Part shown: piece after piece, positions 1-7,249 of the stretch | Layout: each line of letters begins with the position of its first letter | Numbering within the stretch: position 1 is the first letter of the stretch | Assembly: GCA_019750655.1 (NCBI GenBank) | Contig: JAIEOG010000185.1 | Span: 1-18,671, forward strand | DNA from: a bacterium | Lineage (GTDB): Bacteria > Bdellovibrionota > FAC87 > UBA2466 | Length of the DNA: 18,671 bases | Direction: 5' to 3' | Made by a program: the position numbers and the translations under genes | Notes under the pieces: model-generated | The model's database searches: none | Told to the model about the DNA's origin: nothing | Seen by the model: only the letters and a program-made list of their open reading frames with translations

Positions 1-624
1 CGCCGGGGCGATTTGAGAATGCTTTTCTGGCCCCCGAAGCGGTTCCTGCGCTTTTTAAGCTGCGTCGGCATCGGCGTGCCGATTTGGTTTATGGTGGGCG
101 TCATCCTGATGTTCGCACCGGAGTTTGCCAAAGTGCTCCAGATCCAGGGCAAGGTAACGGCGGGTTACGCGATCCTGTTCGGCTATGCAGGCCTTTCGAT
201 TGGCGACATCCTCACGGGCGTCCTGAGCCAGAAGGTCCGCAGCCGCAAGAAAGTCGTACTGGGCGCACTGCTCACGCTCTTGGTGCTGGTCTACGCGACA
301 CTGCTCTCTCGGGGAATGACCTCGCAGGTGTTTTATACCTACTGCCTATTGCTGGGAATTGCGGGAGGCTACTGGGCGTTGTTTGTGACGGTGGCAGCGG
401 AACAGGTAGGCACGAATATCCGATCGCTGGTGGCTATCAGCGCCCCCAATTTCGTACGCGGGTCGGTGGCGATTATCACGTCGGCGTTTAGCTTTGGCGT
501 CCCCAGCATGGGACTTGTAGGCAGCGCGCTCACGGTCGGCACAGTAACAATCGCACTAGGCCTACTCAGCCTGCACGCTCTGGAAGAAACTTTCGGAAAA
601 GATCTGAATTACGTCGAACGCTGA
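1..624 (+). CDS. MFS transporter, C-terminal half (5' truncated by window edge)
   Basis: The reading frame is open from base 1 and ends with TGA at 622-624, so the start lies outside the window. The visible 200-odd residues contain about six hydrophobic segments (counted from the TTG at 13, roughly residues 16-38, 48-68, 79-99, 106-127, 139-164 and 169-188). The loop between the second and third has the pattern GVLSQKVRSRKK, which matches the internal copy of major facilitator motif A between TM8 and TM9. The tail, LEETFGKDLNYVE, is typical of metabolite or drug MFS carriers. This is therefore the second six-helix half of an inner-membrane secondary transporter. The substrate cannot be read from this half. 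The TTG at 13 is the first possible start codon inside the window but is very unlikely to be the true start. The stop abuts the stop of the opposing gene with no spacer. Confidence 0.85.
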   Translation, partial: RRGDLRMLFWPPKRFLRFLSCVGIGVPIWFMVGVILMFAPEFAKVLQIQGKVTAGYAILFGYAGLSIGDILTGVLSQKVRSRKKVVLGALLTLLVLVYATLLSRGMTSQVFYTYCLLLGIAGGYWALFVTVAAEQVGTNIRSLVAISAPNFVRGSVAIITSAFSFGVPSMGLVGSALTVGTVTIALGLLSLHALEETFGKDLNYVER

Positions 625-882
625 CTATTCGGCGAGCACCGAAAGCTCACGATACCCGAAAACGACTTTCACGTTCTGGACATCTTCGCTCTCAGAGTCG
701 AGCTGGCGTTGCTGCGAGAGAAACTTGCAGTCGAGATGCGAGGTCGCAGGAACTTCTTCCACGGAAACTTTCTTTTTCCCGTCTTTGAAGTGCACTTGAA
801 TGATCAATTTGCAGCTGCCCGAATCCGCAAATACAGGAGCCGAAAACCCAAGCACCAAAGCAAAAGCAAACAAAGCACGCAT
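625..882 (-). CDS. small secreted protein (85 aa), unknown function
   Basis: The ATG at 880-882 is preceded on the minus strand by a strong GAGGTGG ribosome-binding site about 5 bases upstream, which settles the start. Residues 1-19 form a Sec signal peptide (MRALFAFALVLGFSAPVFA, cleavage before DSG). The mature part is only about 66 residues, with two cysteines (in GSCKL and DCKF), a lysine-rich turn DGKKK and a beta-like C-terminus. It is probably a small periplasmic or secreted protein with one disulphide. I recognise no family. The stop codon TAG (625-627) touches the TGA of the opposing MFS gene, so the two genes converge with zero spacing. Upstream it diverges from the gene at 1072 across about 190 bp. 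Confidence 0.7.
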   Translation of the reverse strand: MRALFAFALVLGFSAPVFADSGSCKLIIQVHFKDGKKKVSVEEVPATSHLDCKFLSQQRQLDSESEDVQNVKVVFGYRELSVLAE

Positions 883-1071
883 GGAACCACCTCAGCTGCT
901 GCTTAGATTTGCAAGCGGAGTACCGCACGGCTAGGCACTGGATTCCGCAAGAACACACCCCCAGTGACGTTTTTCGCTAGGCAAACGGGTGAATATTCAG
1001 GCACTTAAAGCAAGCTCATTGTTATTTGAATCTTAGCTGTGCTAAACGCGCTCTCAAAACGAGAGGCGAAA

Positions 1072-1641
1072 ATGTCATTCCTTATTAGTCGGTCGGCCTT
1101 ACTAGTCGCATTGCTGTTACCAGCCGTGTCCATGGGAGACCCACTCGAATGCGAAACCGAGCTTCTCTTCAAATCGATTGAACGGAATTACGAAGATATT
1201 AAGAAGCGGGGGTTAACTCCCGCACTTGCGGCAAAAGCCTTACTGCCCCTCCTTTTAGAGACTGCGGATTCGGGCACGGCCCTGGCTTTGGAAACCCTCC
1301 AAGCCGGAGTAGCAAAACATAGCCCTCTAAGAGAAATCAGCACGCGCACGAGAACCGTTCATGTCATGAGTCCGAAGGACGAGTTCTTTCCTTTTTTACT
1401 CGCCATCACTTATTCGAAGCTGACTGTGGACAGAAAAATGCTCCTCGCAGAAGTCTTGCTTGAGTATGCCTTTGAACAATACGAAATCCCGATCTCAGAG
1501 GAAGACTCCAGAGGCGGTTCGCGCACGGCTTACAACAACCGCAAAAGACAATGGCAGACGTGGTTGATCTCGTTTTCTGCGGCCACCCCCAACTTCTACC
1601 GTTCGTACACGAAGTTCGGCGGCAAGCTGTTAGGCGAATAA
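1072..1641 (+). CDS. secreted protein (189 aa), unknown function
   Basis: The start is placed at the ATG at 1072 because GAGAGG (1061-1066) lies at a good distance and because this start opens directly on a signal peptide (MSFLISRSALLVALLLPAVSMG, cleavage before DPLECE). A GTG at 1039 would add 11 hydrophilic residues in front of the signal and is less likely. The mature protein is mostly helical. It has a leucine/alanine-rich stretch around residues 48-82, then a charged middle, and a C-terminal segment with aromatic residues (WQTWLISFSAATPNFYRSY). There is a single cysteine in the mature part (LECE). I recognise no domain. It stands alone, with 114 bp to the next start and about 190 bp to the divergent gene upstream. 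Confidence 0.7.
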   Translation: MSFLISRSALLVALLLPAVSMGDPLECETELLFKSIERNYEDIKKRGLTPALAAKALLPLLLETADSGTALALETLQAGVAKHSPLREISTRTRTVHVMSPKDEFFPFLLAITYSKLTVDRKMLLAEVLLEYAFEQYEIPISEEDSRGGSRTAYNNRKRQWQTWLISFSAATPNFYRSYTKFGGKLLGE

Positions 1642-1686
1642 CCCGTCATCCCCAATAGTTCCGTTCGTATGCATTCTCACACCTTG

Positions 1687-1714
1687 TGCGAATAAAATGC
1701 GAAACCTGTGCGAA
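1687..1714 (+). repeat. three TGCGAA copies at exact 11-bp intervals (possible operator)
   Basis: The hexamer TGCGAA occurs at 1687-1692, 1698-1703 and 1709-1714, so each copy begins 11 bases after the last. The outer two share a longer core, TGTGCGAAT. Same-orientation repeats at about one helical turn place all copies on one face of the DNA, a common layout for cooperative protein binding. The array lies 42-69 bases upstream of the chosen start of the TIGR02147-family gene and would overlap its alternative GTG start. Binding by that protein is an inference. Confidence 0.55.
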
Positions 1715-1755
1715 TCCCGTTGTCGGCTAAACCCTTGCTGGGTAAAGCGATCGGG

Positions 1756-2586
1756 ATGGGTAGTGCACTGGATTTCTCAAATTACCGGGAATACCTGCTG
1801 GCGGTAAGCCGGCAGCTCTCGAACAAGCGTGGGGGCCACTCGGTTTCTCAATGGGCGCGCAGCCTCGGTTACCGCTCGCCGCAAACACTCGGCATGGTGC
1901 TTACCGGCCGCCGCCTGCCTAGCCCAGAACTGCTTTCACGGATTGTGCGGCAGCAAAAGCTTTCCCCTACGGAAAGCCAATACCTTCAAACCTTGGTTTC
2001 TTTAGAAAAGGCGCACCGCCGGGGCGCGGACGTCTCCGGCCATCTGGAAGAGCTGCGCCGCTTCCGCAAACTCGAAACACCGCTCTATCTCGAAGCGGAA
2101 GCTTTTTCTTATGTGGCCGATTGGTACCATCTGGTGATCCGCCAGTTAGTCGGCGTGCCGGGTTTTCGTGAGGACTCCGCCTGGATTCGCCAACGGCTGC
2201 GGGGAAAAGTAACGACGGTACAGATCCGAAAAGCGCTGGCAACGATGCTCCGCCTCGGCGTACTCACACGCGATGCGAGCGGGCGCCTCACCCGCACTAA
2301 GTCTCAGCTCACAACAGTTTCCGATGTCCCCATGCAAGCAAGCCGCGAACACCACCGCCAAATGCTGGGACACGCTGCCTCCGCCCTGGAGCACCCGGTG
2401 GAAGAACGCGAATTCGGCGCCATGACTTTCCAAATGCGCCGGCAAGACCTACCCAAAGCGAAGCAGCTCATACGCTCTTTCCGCGAGCAGATTAGCCGCG
2501 ATTGCGAAAGCGCCAAGGGCGAATCGGTTTTTCAGTTTGGAGTTTTCTTATTTTCACATACGCAAGGTTCGGGAGAACGTTCATGA
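1756..2586 (+). CDS. TIGR02147/DUF4423 family regulator-like protein
   Basis: The protein (276 aa from the ATG at 1756) matches the TIGR02147/DUF4423 family, large in Bdellovibrio-like bacteria and Fibrobacter and of unproven function. It opens with the usual Y-R-x-Y-L motif (DFSNYREYL). A helix-turn-helix-like segment follows at residues 28-65 (SVSQWARSLGYRSPQTLGMVLTG..), which resembles the lambda-repressor/XRE type. The C-terminal DUF4423 region includes the segment FSYVADWYHLVIRQL, a winged-helix-like part (KALATMLRLGVLTRDASGRL) and the near-terminal ESVFQFGVFLFSHT, where relatives usually have VYQLNIQLFPL. It is probably a DNA-binding regulator. A GTG at 1708 would give 16 extra residues, but that start lies inside the TGCGAA array and lacks family residues. 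The stop overlaps the next start (ATGA, 2583-2586), so the two genes are probably translated together. Confidence 0.85.
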   Translation: MGSALDFSNYREYLLAVSRQLSNKRGGHSVSQWARSLGYRSPQTLGMVLTGRRLPSPELLSRIVRQQKLSPTESQYLQTLVSLEKAHRRGADVSGHLEELRRFRKLETPLYLEAEAFSYVADWYHLVIRQLVGVPGFREDSAWIRQRLRGKVTTVQIRKALATMLRLGVLTRDASGRLTRTKSQLTTVSDVPMQASREHHRQMLGHAASALEHPVEEREFGAMTFQMRRQDLPKAKQLIRSFREQISRDCESAKGESVFQFGVFLFSHTQGSGERS

Positions 2587-4757
2587 AGCAGTTCCTTTTC
2601 GCAGTGGCGGCACTTTTGTCGGTTTCGGCATGGAGCGGTGACGGCCCTGGAAATAATGGGGATCCGGATCAATCCACAGTCTATTCCCACGCGCGGTTCG
2701 GATTGGAAAAGTGCGCCCTGAGCGGCGCGCTCTCGGATGAATTGCTGGACGTCTTGGAAAAAGCCGTGAGCGGCCTCATTGTCGAGCCAGATCCGGCACT
2801 TGCCATAGTTGCAGAAGTTCGCCCCGACCCGAAGTGGGGTGGGAAGCGCGTCGTGTACGTGAATTTCAAGGAACTGCGTGCCGCGCGTAATGAGGGCACA
2901 GACCTCACCGCTTGGGCAATTCATGAAGCTTTTCAGACGATCATCAATGAGAAAACGAAACTTGCTTACGATTTAGGTGAAGAACACACCAAGAATTTAC
3001 GCTTCGACGAAGCCGAGTACCTCCGGTGGTACCGCCGCCAACCAGGAAACGCGCGCCAGAGGGTGGCTGGGCCCACACCGGGGGAATTTCCGCTCTTGCC
3101 GGGATTCTATGAATCCTACAACGATGAATTCTCCATCCTCCAAATCCAATTCGAGGAGGAGTCCGGCCGCTATATTTTTAATAGCCCGAAGTTCCGCCAA
3201 AAAGACAGCATCGGCGAATATATTGAAGGGGGCTATGGCCCCTACGAAGTGCGTTTGAAACACCAGCTCAATGAGAATGGGAAGGCCGTTTATACTCTTC
3301 TCGACCAAGTATACTACCGACACACGAACGGTTGCGTGTTTCGGTATGAGTTGGAAGTCATTCCGACGATTGACGGTTTTCGTTTCAGCGAGCTGCTTCC
3401 CGCTACGAGCATTAAACGCAACAGCGGTTGTGAGCTGGTTCGCCAGCAGTGGCGCACACACCACTCAAACTATGTGCTGAGACCATCGAATCTAGGGACG
3501 GCTTATGAGGCGTGGGCCAAACGCGCCCTAAATTCCAAGGAACGCGCCACGGCACGGCTCTTTGGAGCTCTTTTTGACGGCGATCCGAAGACAGTTTCCG
3601 AAGCGCTCGCCGATGGCGCCGATCCCAAACAGGTGGACTGGAAAGGTAGACTCCCGATCCATCAGCTGGCGCGTTACGGCCGGTGGCAGTTCGGAGATCA
3701 GTTATTGGATATTTCGCCGCTCGAAGGCGTCGCGGAACTCGCATTATCTGGGGGAAAGTACTCAAGCACTTCCGAACTCGACTTAAAAAAAGCCTATGCC
3801 TTCGTGGGTGAGGTATTCACACGCAAGGCTCCGACGCAAAGAGATGCGGCGCTGGCCTTGGAGTGGTTATCCGGAAAACTCGACGAGAATCTCCCCGATG
3901 CGATGGACAGCCTCGAAAAATGGGAGGGCCTCGCTGAGCCGGGCACTGCGCGCGACAAGGCTTTCTATAATCTCAGTTCCGCGTTATTCGCTTATCCGGA
4001 TAATACGCGTCTAAAGAAGCTACTATTGCACATGCTGGAAAAGCCTCTGGGCCACGAATCCAAGGAAAGACTTATTCGCATGGCGATCGCTAGCAAGACC
4101 GATTTTCTGTGGGAACTATTGAAGCATGTTCCCGACATTCGGGAAAAATCAGCAGAGTACAGTGTCGAACTGCTCTGGGAGGCCGGGTACAACAAACAGT
4201 TCGAAGTCGGCAACCGCCTCATCACCGATTACGGACTGGATCCGGCAACCAGAAATCCGAAGGGCTTAAACACTCTGGGAAAATTCATTTTCTATGGGGC
4301 GTGGGATGCCATCGAATGGATTGCGGGAGTTGCCGCCGTTAATGATCGGATGGGCGAGAACCTAGAGACGCCCCTAGTTTTTGCCGCCCGTCGTTACCGA
4401 GAAAAGGTGAAGGCCCGCGCAACCACAACCGAGCTTGCAGCAGCCATTACCAAAATCGCAAATGTCAGAGGCATCGATCTCAATCTGACAGACAAGCACG
4501 GCTACACAGCATTGGATTACTTGGGAGACGCCGTCCGCTACTACACGGGCGAACGAAGCCGACACCCCGAAAACCCACTAGAGCAAGCAGCTATCGGTGT
4601 TTACTTGACGCTCAAAAATCTGGGAGCGACCCACGCAGCCGCTAAAGCCCCAAGCGATTGGAATCTCTACGGCACTTTGCCCACGGGATCGATGCAGTCC
4701 CCGATGCCGGCTTATTCCTCGCCGCCAGTAAACAGAGGGGGCTTCCGCCGGCGCTAG
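2583..4757 (+). CDS. exported ankyrin-repeat-type protein (724 aa)
   Basis: The start is the ATG at 2583. GGGAGA (2571-2576) precedes it, it overlaps the upstream TGA as ATGA, and it opens on a signal peptide (MKQFLFAVAALLSVSAWS, cleavage before GDGPGNNGD). Residues 85-125 contain a beta strand then helix (RVVYVNFKELR..AWAIHEAFQTI), which recalls the degenerate HE-containing domain of some exported Bdellovibrio proteins. No HExxH zinc motif is present. Residues 170-290 are beta-rich with three cysteines in the C-terminal half of the protein's first 290 residues. Ankyrin-like repeats are visible at about 323-370 (LFGALFDGDPKTVSEALADGADPKQVDWKGRLPIHQLA, split here into family-typical blocks), 505-600 and 630-682 (the last as NLTDKHGYTALDYL). 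The tail is proline/serine rich and ends GGFRRR. The protein is probably periplasmic or secreted and binds another protein. Its partner is unknown. Its stop overlaps the opposing gene within CTAG. Confidence 0.75.
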   Translation: MKQFLFAVAALLSVSAWSGDGPGNNGDPDQSTVYSHARFGLEKCALSGALSDELLDVLEKAVSGLIVEPDPALAIVAEVRPDPKWGGKRVVYVNFKELRAARNEGTDLTAWAIHEAFQTIINEKTKLAYDLGEEHTKNLRFDEAEYLRWYRRQPGNARQRVAGPTPGEFPLLPGFYESYNDEFSILQIQFEEESGRYIFNSPKFRQKDSIGEYIEGGYGPYEVRLKHQLNENGKAVYTLLDQVYYRHTNGCVFRYELEVIPTIDGFRFSELLPATSIKRNSGCELVRQQWRTHHSNYVLRPSNLGTAYEAWAKRALNSKERATARLFGALFDGDPKTVSEALADGADPKQVDWKGRLPIHQLARYGRWQFGDQLLDISPLEGVAELALSGGKYSSTSELDLKKAYAFVGEVFTRKAPTQRDAALALEWLSGKLDENLPDAMDSLEKWEGLAEPGTARDKAFYNLSSALFAYPDNTRLKKLLLHMLEKPLGHESKERLIRMAIASKTDFLWELLKHVPDIREKSAEYSVELLWEAGYNKQFEVGNRLITDYGLDPATRNPKGLNTLGKFIFYGAWDAIEWIAGVAAVNDRMGENLETPLVFAARRYREKVKARATTTELAAAITKIANVRGIDLNLTDKHGYTALDYLGDAVRYYTGERSRHPENPLEQAAIGVYLTLKNLGATHAAAKAPSDWNLYGTLPTGSMQSPMPAYSSPPVNRGGFRRR

Positions 4758-5431
4758 CCAAGCTCCCCAATCAACGCTCGAACGCGCCGTTGGAGACCCA
4801 CAGCGGTGTAGGGAAAATGGCCGTAATCAAAGCGCTCAGAATGCGCGACCTGAAAATCGCGCTCCAGCTGGTCGAGCGAACTTGCGGGAATGTATGGGTC
4901 ATTCGCCGATCGAATGAGCGTAATGGGCAAAGCTGAAAAGCGCTTTTCTCCGGAGCGCAGCAGTTTCTCTTTCAGGTTAGCGAGAATGGCATAGCGGTAA
5001 AAGGTCCGCATACGGCCCAAACGGCCGTTCCACCAGGGGTCAAACTCCCCACCTGCTCTTTCCGCTTCGGCACGCACGCGCGCTTCGGTTGCAAACTGGA
5101 ATCTCCAAGGGTGTGTCGCTTGAAAAACATCAAACCCACGGAAAGCGCCGTTAAAGAGCAGAAGCCGGGGAACTTTATAATCGGGTTGTTTACGGAGCTT
5201 TAGAACGCTCAGCAGAGCAAGTAGTACTCCCACATCGTGTGCGATGAGCAGGCGGGGCTGGAGGTCTGCGACGTGTTTACGAGCCGCTTTCGCCCACTCT
5301 AGCGGGTGGCCGCTCGAACAGGAGGCGACGACTTCAGAGAGCGGAACCACGCGAACCTCAGGGCCCAAGAAACGTTCCCACGCTGACGCGGGGCAGGCAA
5401 AGCCCGTCAAAGCTAAAACTCGCTTACTCAC
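4754..5431 (-). CDS. alpha/beta-hydrolase fold protein with Asp at the nucleophile elbow
   Basis: This is a short alpha/beta-hydrolase (225 aa from the GTG at 5429-5431). Beta-strand and oxyanion-type loop: RVLALTGFACPASAWERF. Elbow: LLIAHDVGVLLAL at residues 61-73, where the usual G-x-S-x-G serine is replaced by Asp66. The acid is probably Asp178 (SANDPYIP) and the base His205 (YGHFPY). An Asp nucleophile is known from haloalkane dehalogenases and epoxide hydrolases, whose elbow reads HDWG, but this protein is about 60-80 residues shorter than those. It may instead be a carboxylesterase-like relative or an inactive member. The frame stays open further upstream to 5602, but that part would overlap the divergent msr gene, and the first hydrolase strand begins right after the GTG. 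No clear ribosome-binding site is seen, so the start is uncertain. There is no signal peptide, so it is probably cytoplasmic. Confidence 0.75.
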   Translation of the reverse strand: MSKRVLALTGFACPASAWERFLGPEVRVVPLSEVVASCSSGHPLEWAKAARKHVADLQPRLLIAHDVGVLLALLSVLKLRKQPDYKVPRLLLFNGAFRGFDVFQATHPWRFQFATEARVRAEAERAGGEFDPWWNGRLGRMRTFYRYAILANLKEKLLRSGEKRFSALPITLIRSANDPYIPASSLDQLERDFQVAHSERFDYGHFPYTAVGLQRRVRALIGELG

Positions 5432-5488
5432 GCCGCGAAGATAACAGGCCGGTTTGCATCCTGCTATGCCCAGTGCCAGAATAAGCCC

Positions 5489-6496
5489 ATGCACTGGCTC
5501 CTCTGGTTGACCCTCTGCCTGAACACCGTTATTGCTGGTCCGGTGACAGATTTTAAAAAACCTTCTGACGACGACCTCAAGAAGACGCTGAGCAAAGAGC
5601 AATATGACGTTACTCAGTGCAGTGCCACGGAGCCCCCTTTCCGCAACGCCTTTTGGAACAACAAGGAACCGGGCATCTACGTCGATGTTGTGAGCGGCGA
5701 GCCTCTGTTTAGCTCCTTAGATAAATATGATTCCGGAACAGGTTGGCCGAGTTTCACGAAGCCGCTCGAAGCGGCAAATCTCCAAACGAAGGCGGATAAC
5801 TCCCTACCCTTCGCACCACGCACGGAAGTGGTTTCCAAAAAAGCCGGCTCGCACCTAGGCCACGTCTTTGACGACGGTCCAGGCCCGGGCGGCAAACGCT
5901 TTTGCATGAACTCTGCCTCGTTGCGTTTTATCCCAGCCGATAAACTCGAGAGCGAGGGCTATGGCCAGTACGCCGCACTATTTAAGCCGGGCGGCAAGGC
6001 AAAGGAGCAGGCATTGGGAACGGCGACGCTAGCGGGTGGTTGTTTCTGGGGCATGGAAGAGATTCTGCGCAAAGAGCCAGGCGTGGTGGAAACGCGCGTA
6101 GGCTACACGGGCGGATTCCTCGACAACCCGACGTACGAAGATGTAAAAAAGGGCAAGACGGGCCACGCTGAGGCGATTGAGATCCGTTTCGATCCTAGCA
6201 AGACAAGCTTTGAAAAGATTCTGCGGATGTTCTTCCGCATGCACGATCCCACGACGAAGAACCGCCAGGGCAATGATATTGGATCGCAGTACCGCTCGGC
6301 GATTTTCTTCCACGATGCAGAACAAAAGAAGGTCGCCGAAAAGGTGAAAGCCGAAGTAGACGCCTCGAAGAAATGGCCGTCACCCATCGTGACGGAGATC
6401 GTCGATGCTTCCAAGTTCTACGCCGCAGAGGACTACCACCAAGATTACTTGGAGAAGAATCCCGGCGGTTACACCTGCCATTACGTCCGAGACTGA
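5489..6496 (+). CDS. msrAB: exported methionine sulfoxide reductase, MsrB-MsrA fusion
   Basis: This two-domain repair enzyme reduces both diastereomers of oxidised methionine in proteins. A signal peptide (MHWLLWLTLCLNTVIA) places it in the periplasm. The MsrB domain (about residues 28-160) shows TEPPF, GIYVDVVSGEPLFSS, GWPSF, SHLGHVFDDGP and the catalytic Cys139 in RFCMNSASLRF. No zinc CxxC pairs are present. The MsrA domain (about 177-335) has GCFWG with nucleophile Cys185, VGYTGG, HAEAIEI, DIGSQYRSAIFF and a C-terminal Cys330 suited to resolving the sulfenic acid. In the MsrB domain, Thr84 sits where the classical resolving cysteine lies (55 residues before the catalytic one), while Cys44, just before TEPPF, could take that role. 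The B-then-A order is one of the two known fusion orders. The stop overlaps the next gene's start. Confidence 0.95.
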   Translation: MHWLLWLTLCLNTVIAGPVTDFKKPSDDDLKKTLSKEQYDVTQCSATEPPFRNAFWNNKEPGIYVDVVSGEPLFSSLDKYDSGTGWPSFTKPLEAANLQTKADNSLPFAPRTEVVSKKAGSHLGHVFDDGPGPGGKRFCMNSASLRFIPADKLESEGYGQYAALFKPGGKAKEQALGTATLAGGCFWGMEEILRKEPGVVETRVGYTGGFLDNPTYEDVKKGKTGHAEAIEIRFDPSKTSFEKILRMFFRMHDPTTKNRQGNDIGSQYRSAIFFHDAEQKKVAEKVKAEVDASKKWPSPIVTEIVDASKFYAAEDYHQDYLEKNPGGYTCHYVRD

Positions 6497-7218
6497 TGAA
6501 GCCCACAGCGAAGCAAGCAGCCCAGGCATTGCGCAAACACGCCGATCCGGTGAAGGCAAAGGTCCTTCAGGGCTTTTTCAAAACGGGCCCAGGAGAGTAT
6601 GGCGAGGGCGATGTTTTTATCGGCGTAGTCGTTCCCAATACGCGCCGGGTAGCGAAGGAATTCCGAGACCTCCCCCTTCCAGAAATCAAAACGCTTCTTG
6701 GCTCCAAGGTGCACGAGGACCGACTTTTGGCGCTCGTGATTCTGGTCCTACAGTTTGAGAAGTCCGATGCGAAGGGCCGCCAGCAGATTTACGATTTTTA
6801 CTTGAAGAACACAGCCCGGATTAACAACTGGGACCTAGTCGATGTGACATGCGCGCAGATCGTTGGCGCTCACTTATTCGATAAATCCCGTGCGACACTC
6901 CACCGTCTCGCCAAATCAAAACAGCTTTGGGAACGCCGGATTGCGATCGTTTCGACTTTCCATTTTATCCGGCGCGATGATTTCAGCGATTGCCTGCGCC
7001 TTTGTGAGGCGTTGTTAGAGGATGAACACGATCTGATGCACAAGGCATGCGGCTGGATGCTACGCGAAGTGGGCAAGCGGGACTCGGTGGAGCTATTGGG
7101 CTTTATCGACCGCCACGGCCCGCGGATGCCCCGTACGATGCTGCGCTACGCGATCGAACGCTTACCAGTGAGCCGCCGCAAGGAAATCCTCCAAAGGCCC
7201 CGCGCCCCCAAGATTTGA
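6496..7218 (+). CDS. alkD: AlkD-type DNA alkylation repair glycosylase
   Basis: This 240-residue protein belongs to the HEAT-like-repeat DNA glycosylase family (PF08713, DNA alkylation repair enzyme), which removes bulky or cationic alkylated bases such as N3- and N7-alkylpurines. Visible hallmarks in order: GVVVPNTRRVAK (42-54), HEDRLLALVILV, INNWDLVD (109-116), LWERRIAIVSTFHFI (144-158), HDLMHKACGWMLREVGKRD (178-196) and MPRTMLRYAIE (211-221). Trp112, Asp116, Arg148 and Trp187 appear to correspond to the active-site Trp/Asp/Arg/Trp set of Bacillus AlkD. Length is normal for the family. It is cytoplasmic, with no signal. The ATG at 6496 shares one base with the msrAB stop (TGATG), and no strong ribosome-binding site is visible, so translation probably depends on coupling. 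An earlier in-frame start would overlap msrAB deeply and add non-family sequence. Confidence 0.95.
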   Translation: MKPTAKQAAQALRKHADPVKAKVLQGFFKTGPGEYGEGDVFIGVVVPNTRRVAKEFRDLPLPEIKTLLGSKVHEDRLLALVILVLQFEKSDAKGRQQIYDFYLKNTARINNWDLVDVTCAQIVGAHLFDKSRATLHRLAKSKQLWERRIAIVSTFHFIRRDDFSDCLRLCEALLEDEHDLMHKACGWMLREVGKRDSVELLGFIDRHGPRMPRTMLRYAIERLPVSRRKEILQRPRAPKI

Positions 7219-7249
7219 CTACGCAGAAGTCCAGAGCTTTAACTGAAAG

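Noticed and set aside
84..491. Open frame in another phase within the MFS gene
   Set aside because: It is a shadow of the transporter frame, with Arg/Gly/Pro-rich composition and no ribosome-binding site.
5432..5602. Longer start for the leftward hydrolase
   Set aside because: It would overlap the divergent msrAB start and place 57 non-family residues before the first beta strand.
6373..6495. Upstream extension of the AlkD frame by 41 codons
   Set aside because: The extra residues are the msrAB sequence read in another frame, rich in Arg and unlike the family. The ATG at 6496 overlapping the stop gives a normal-length AlkD.
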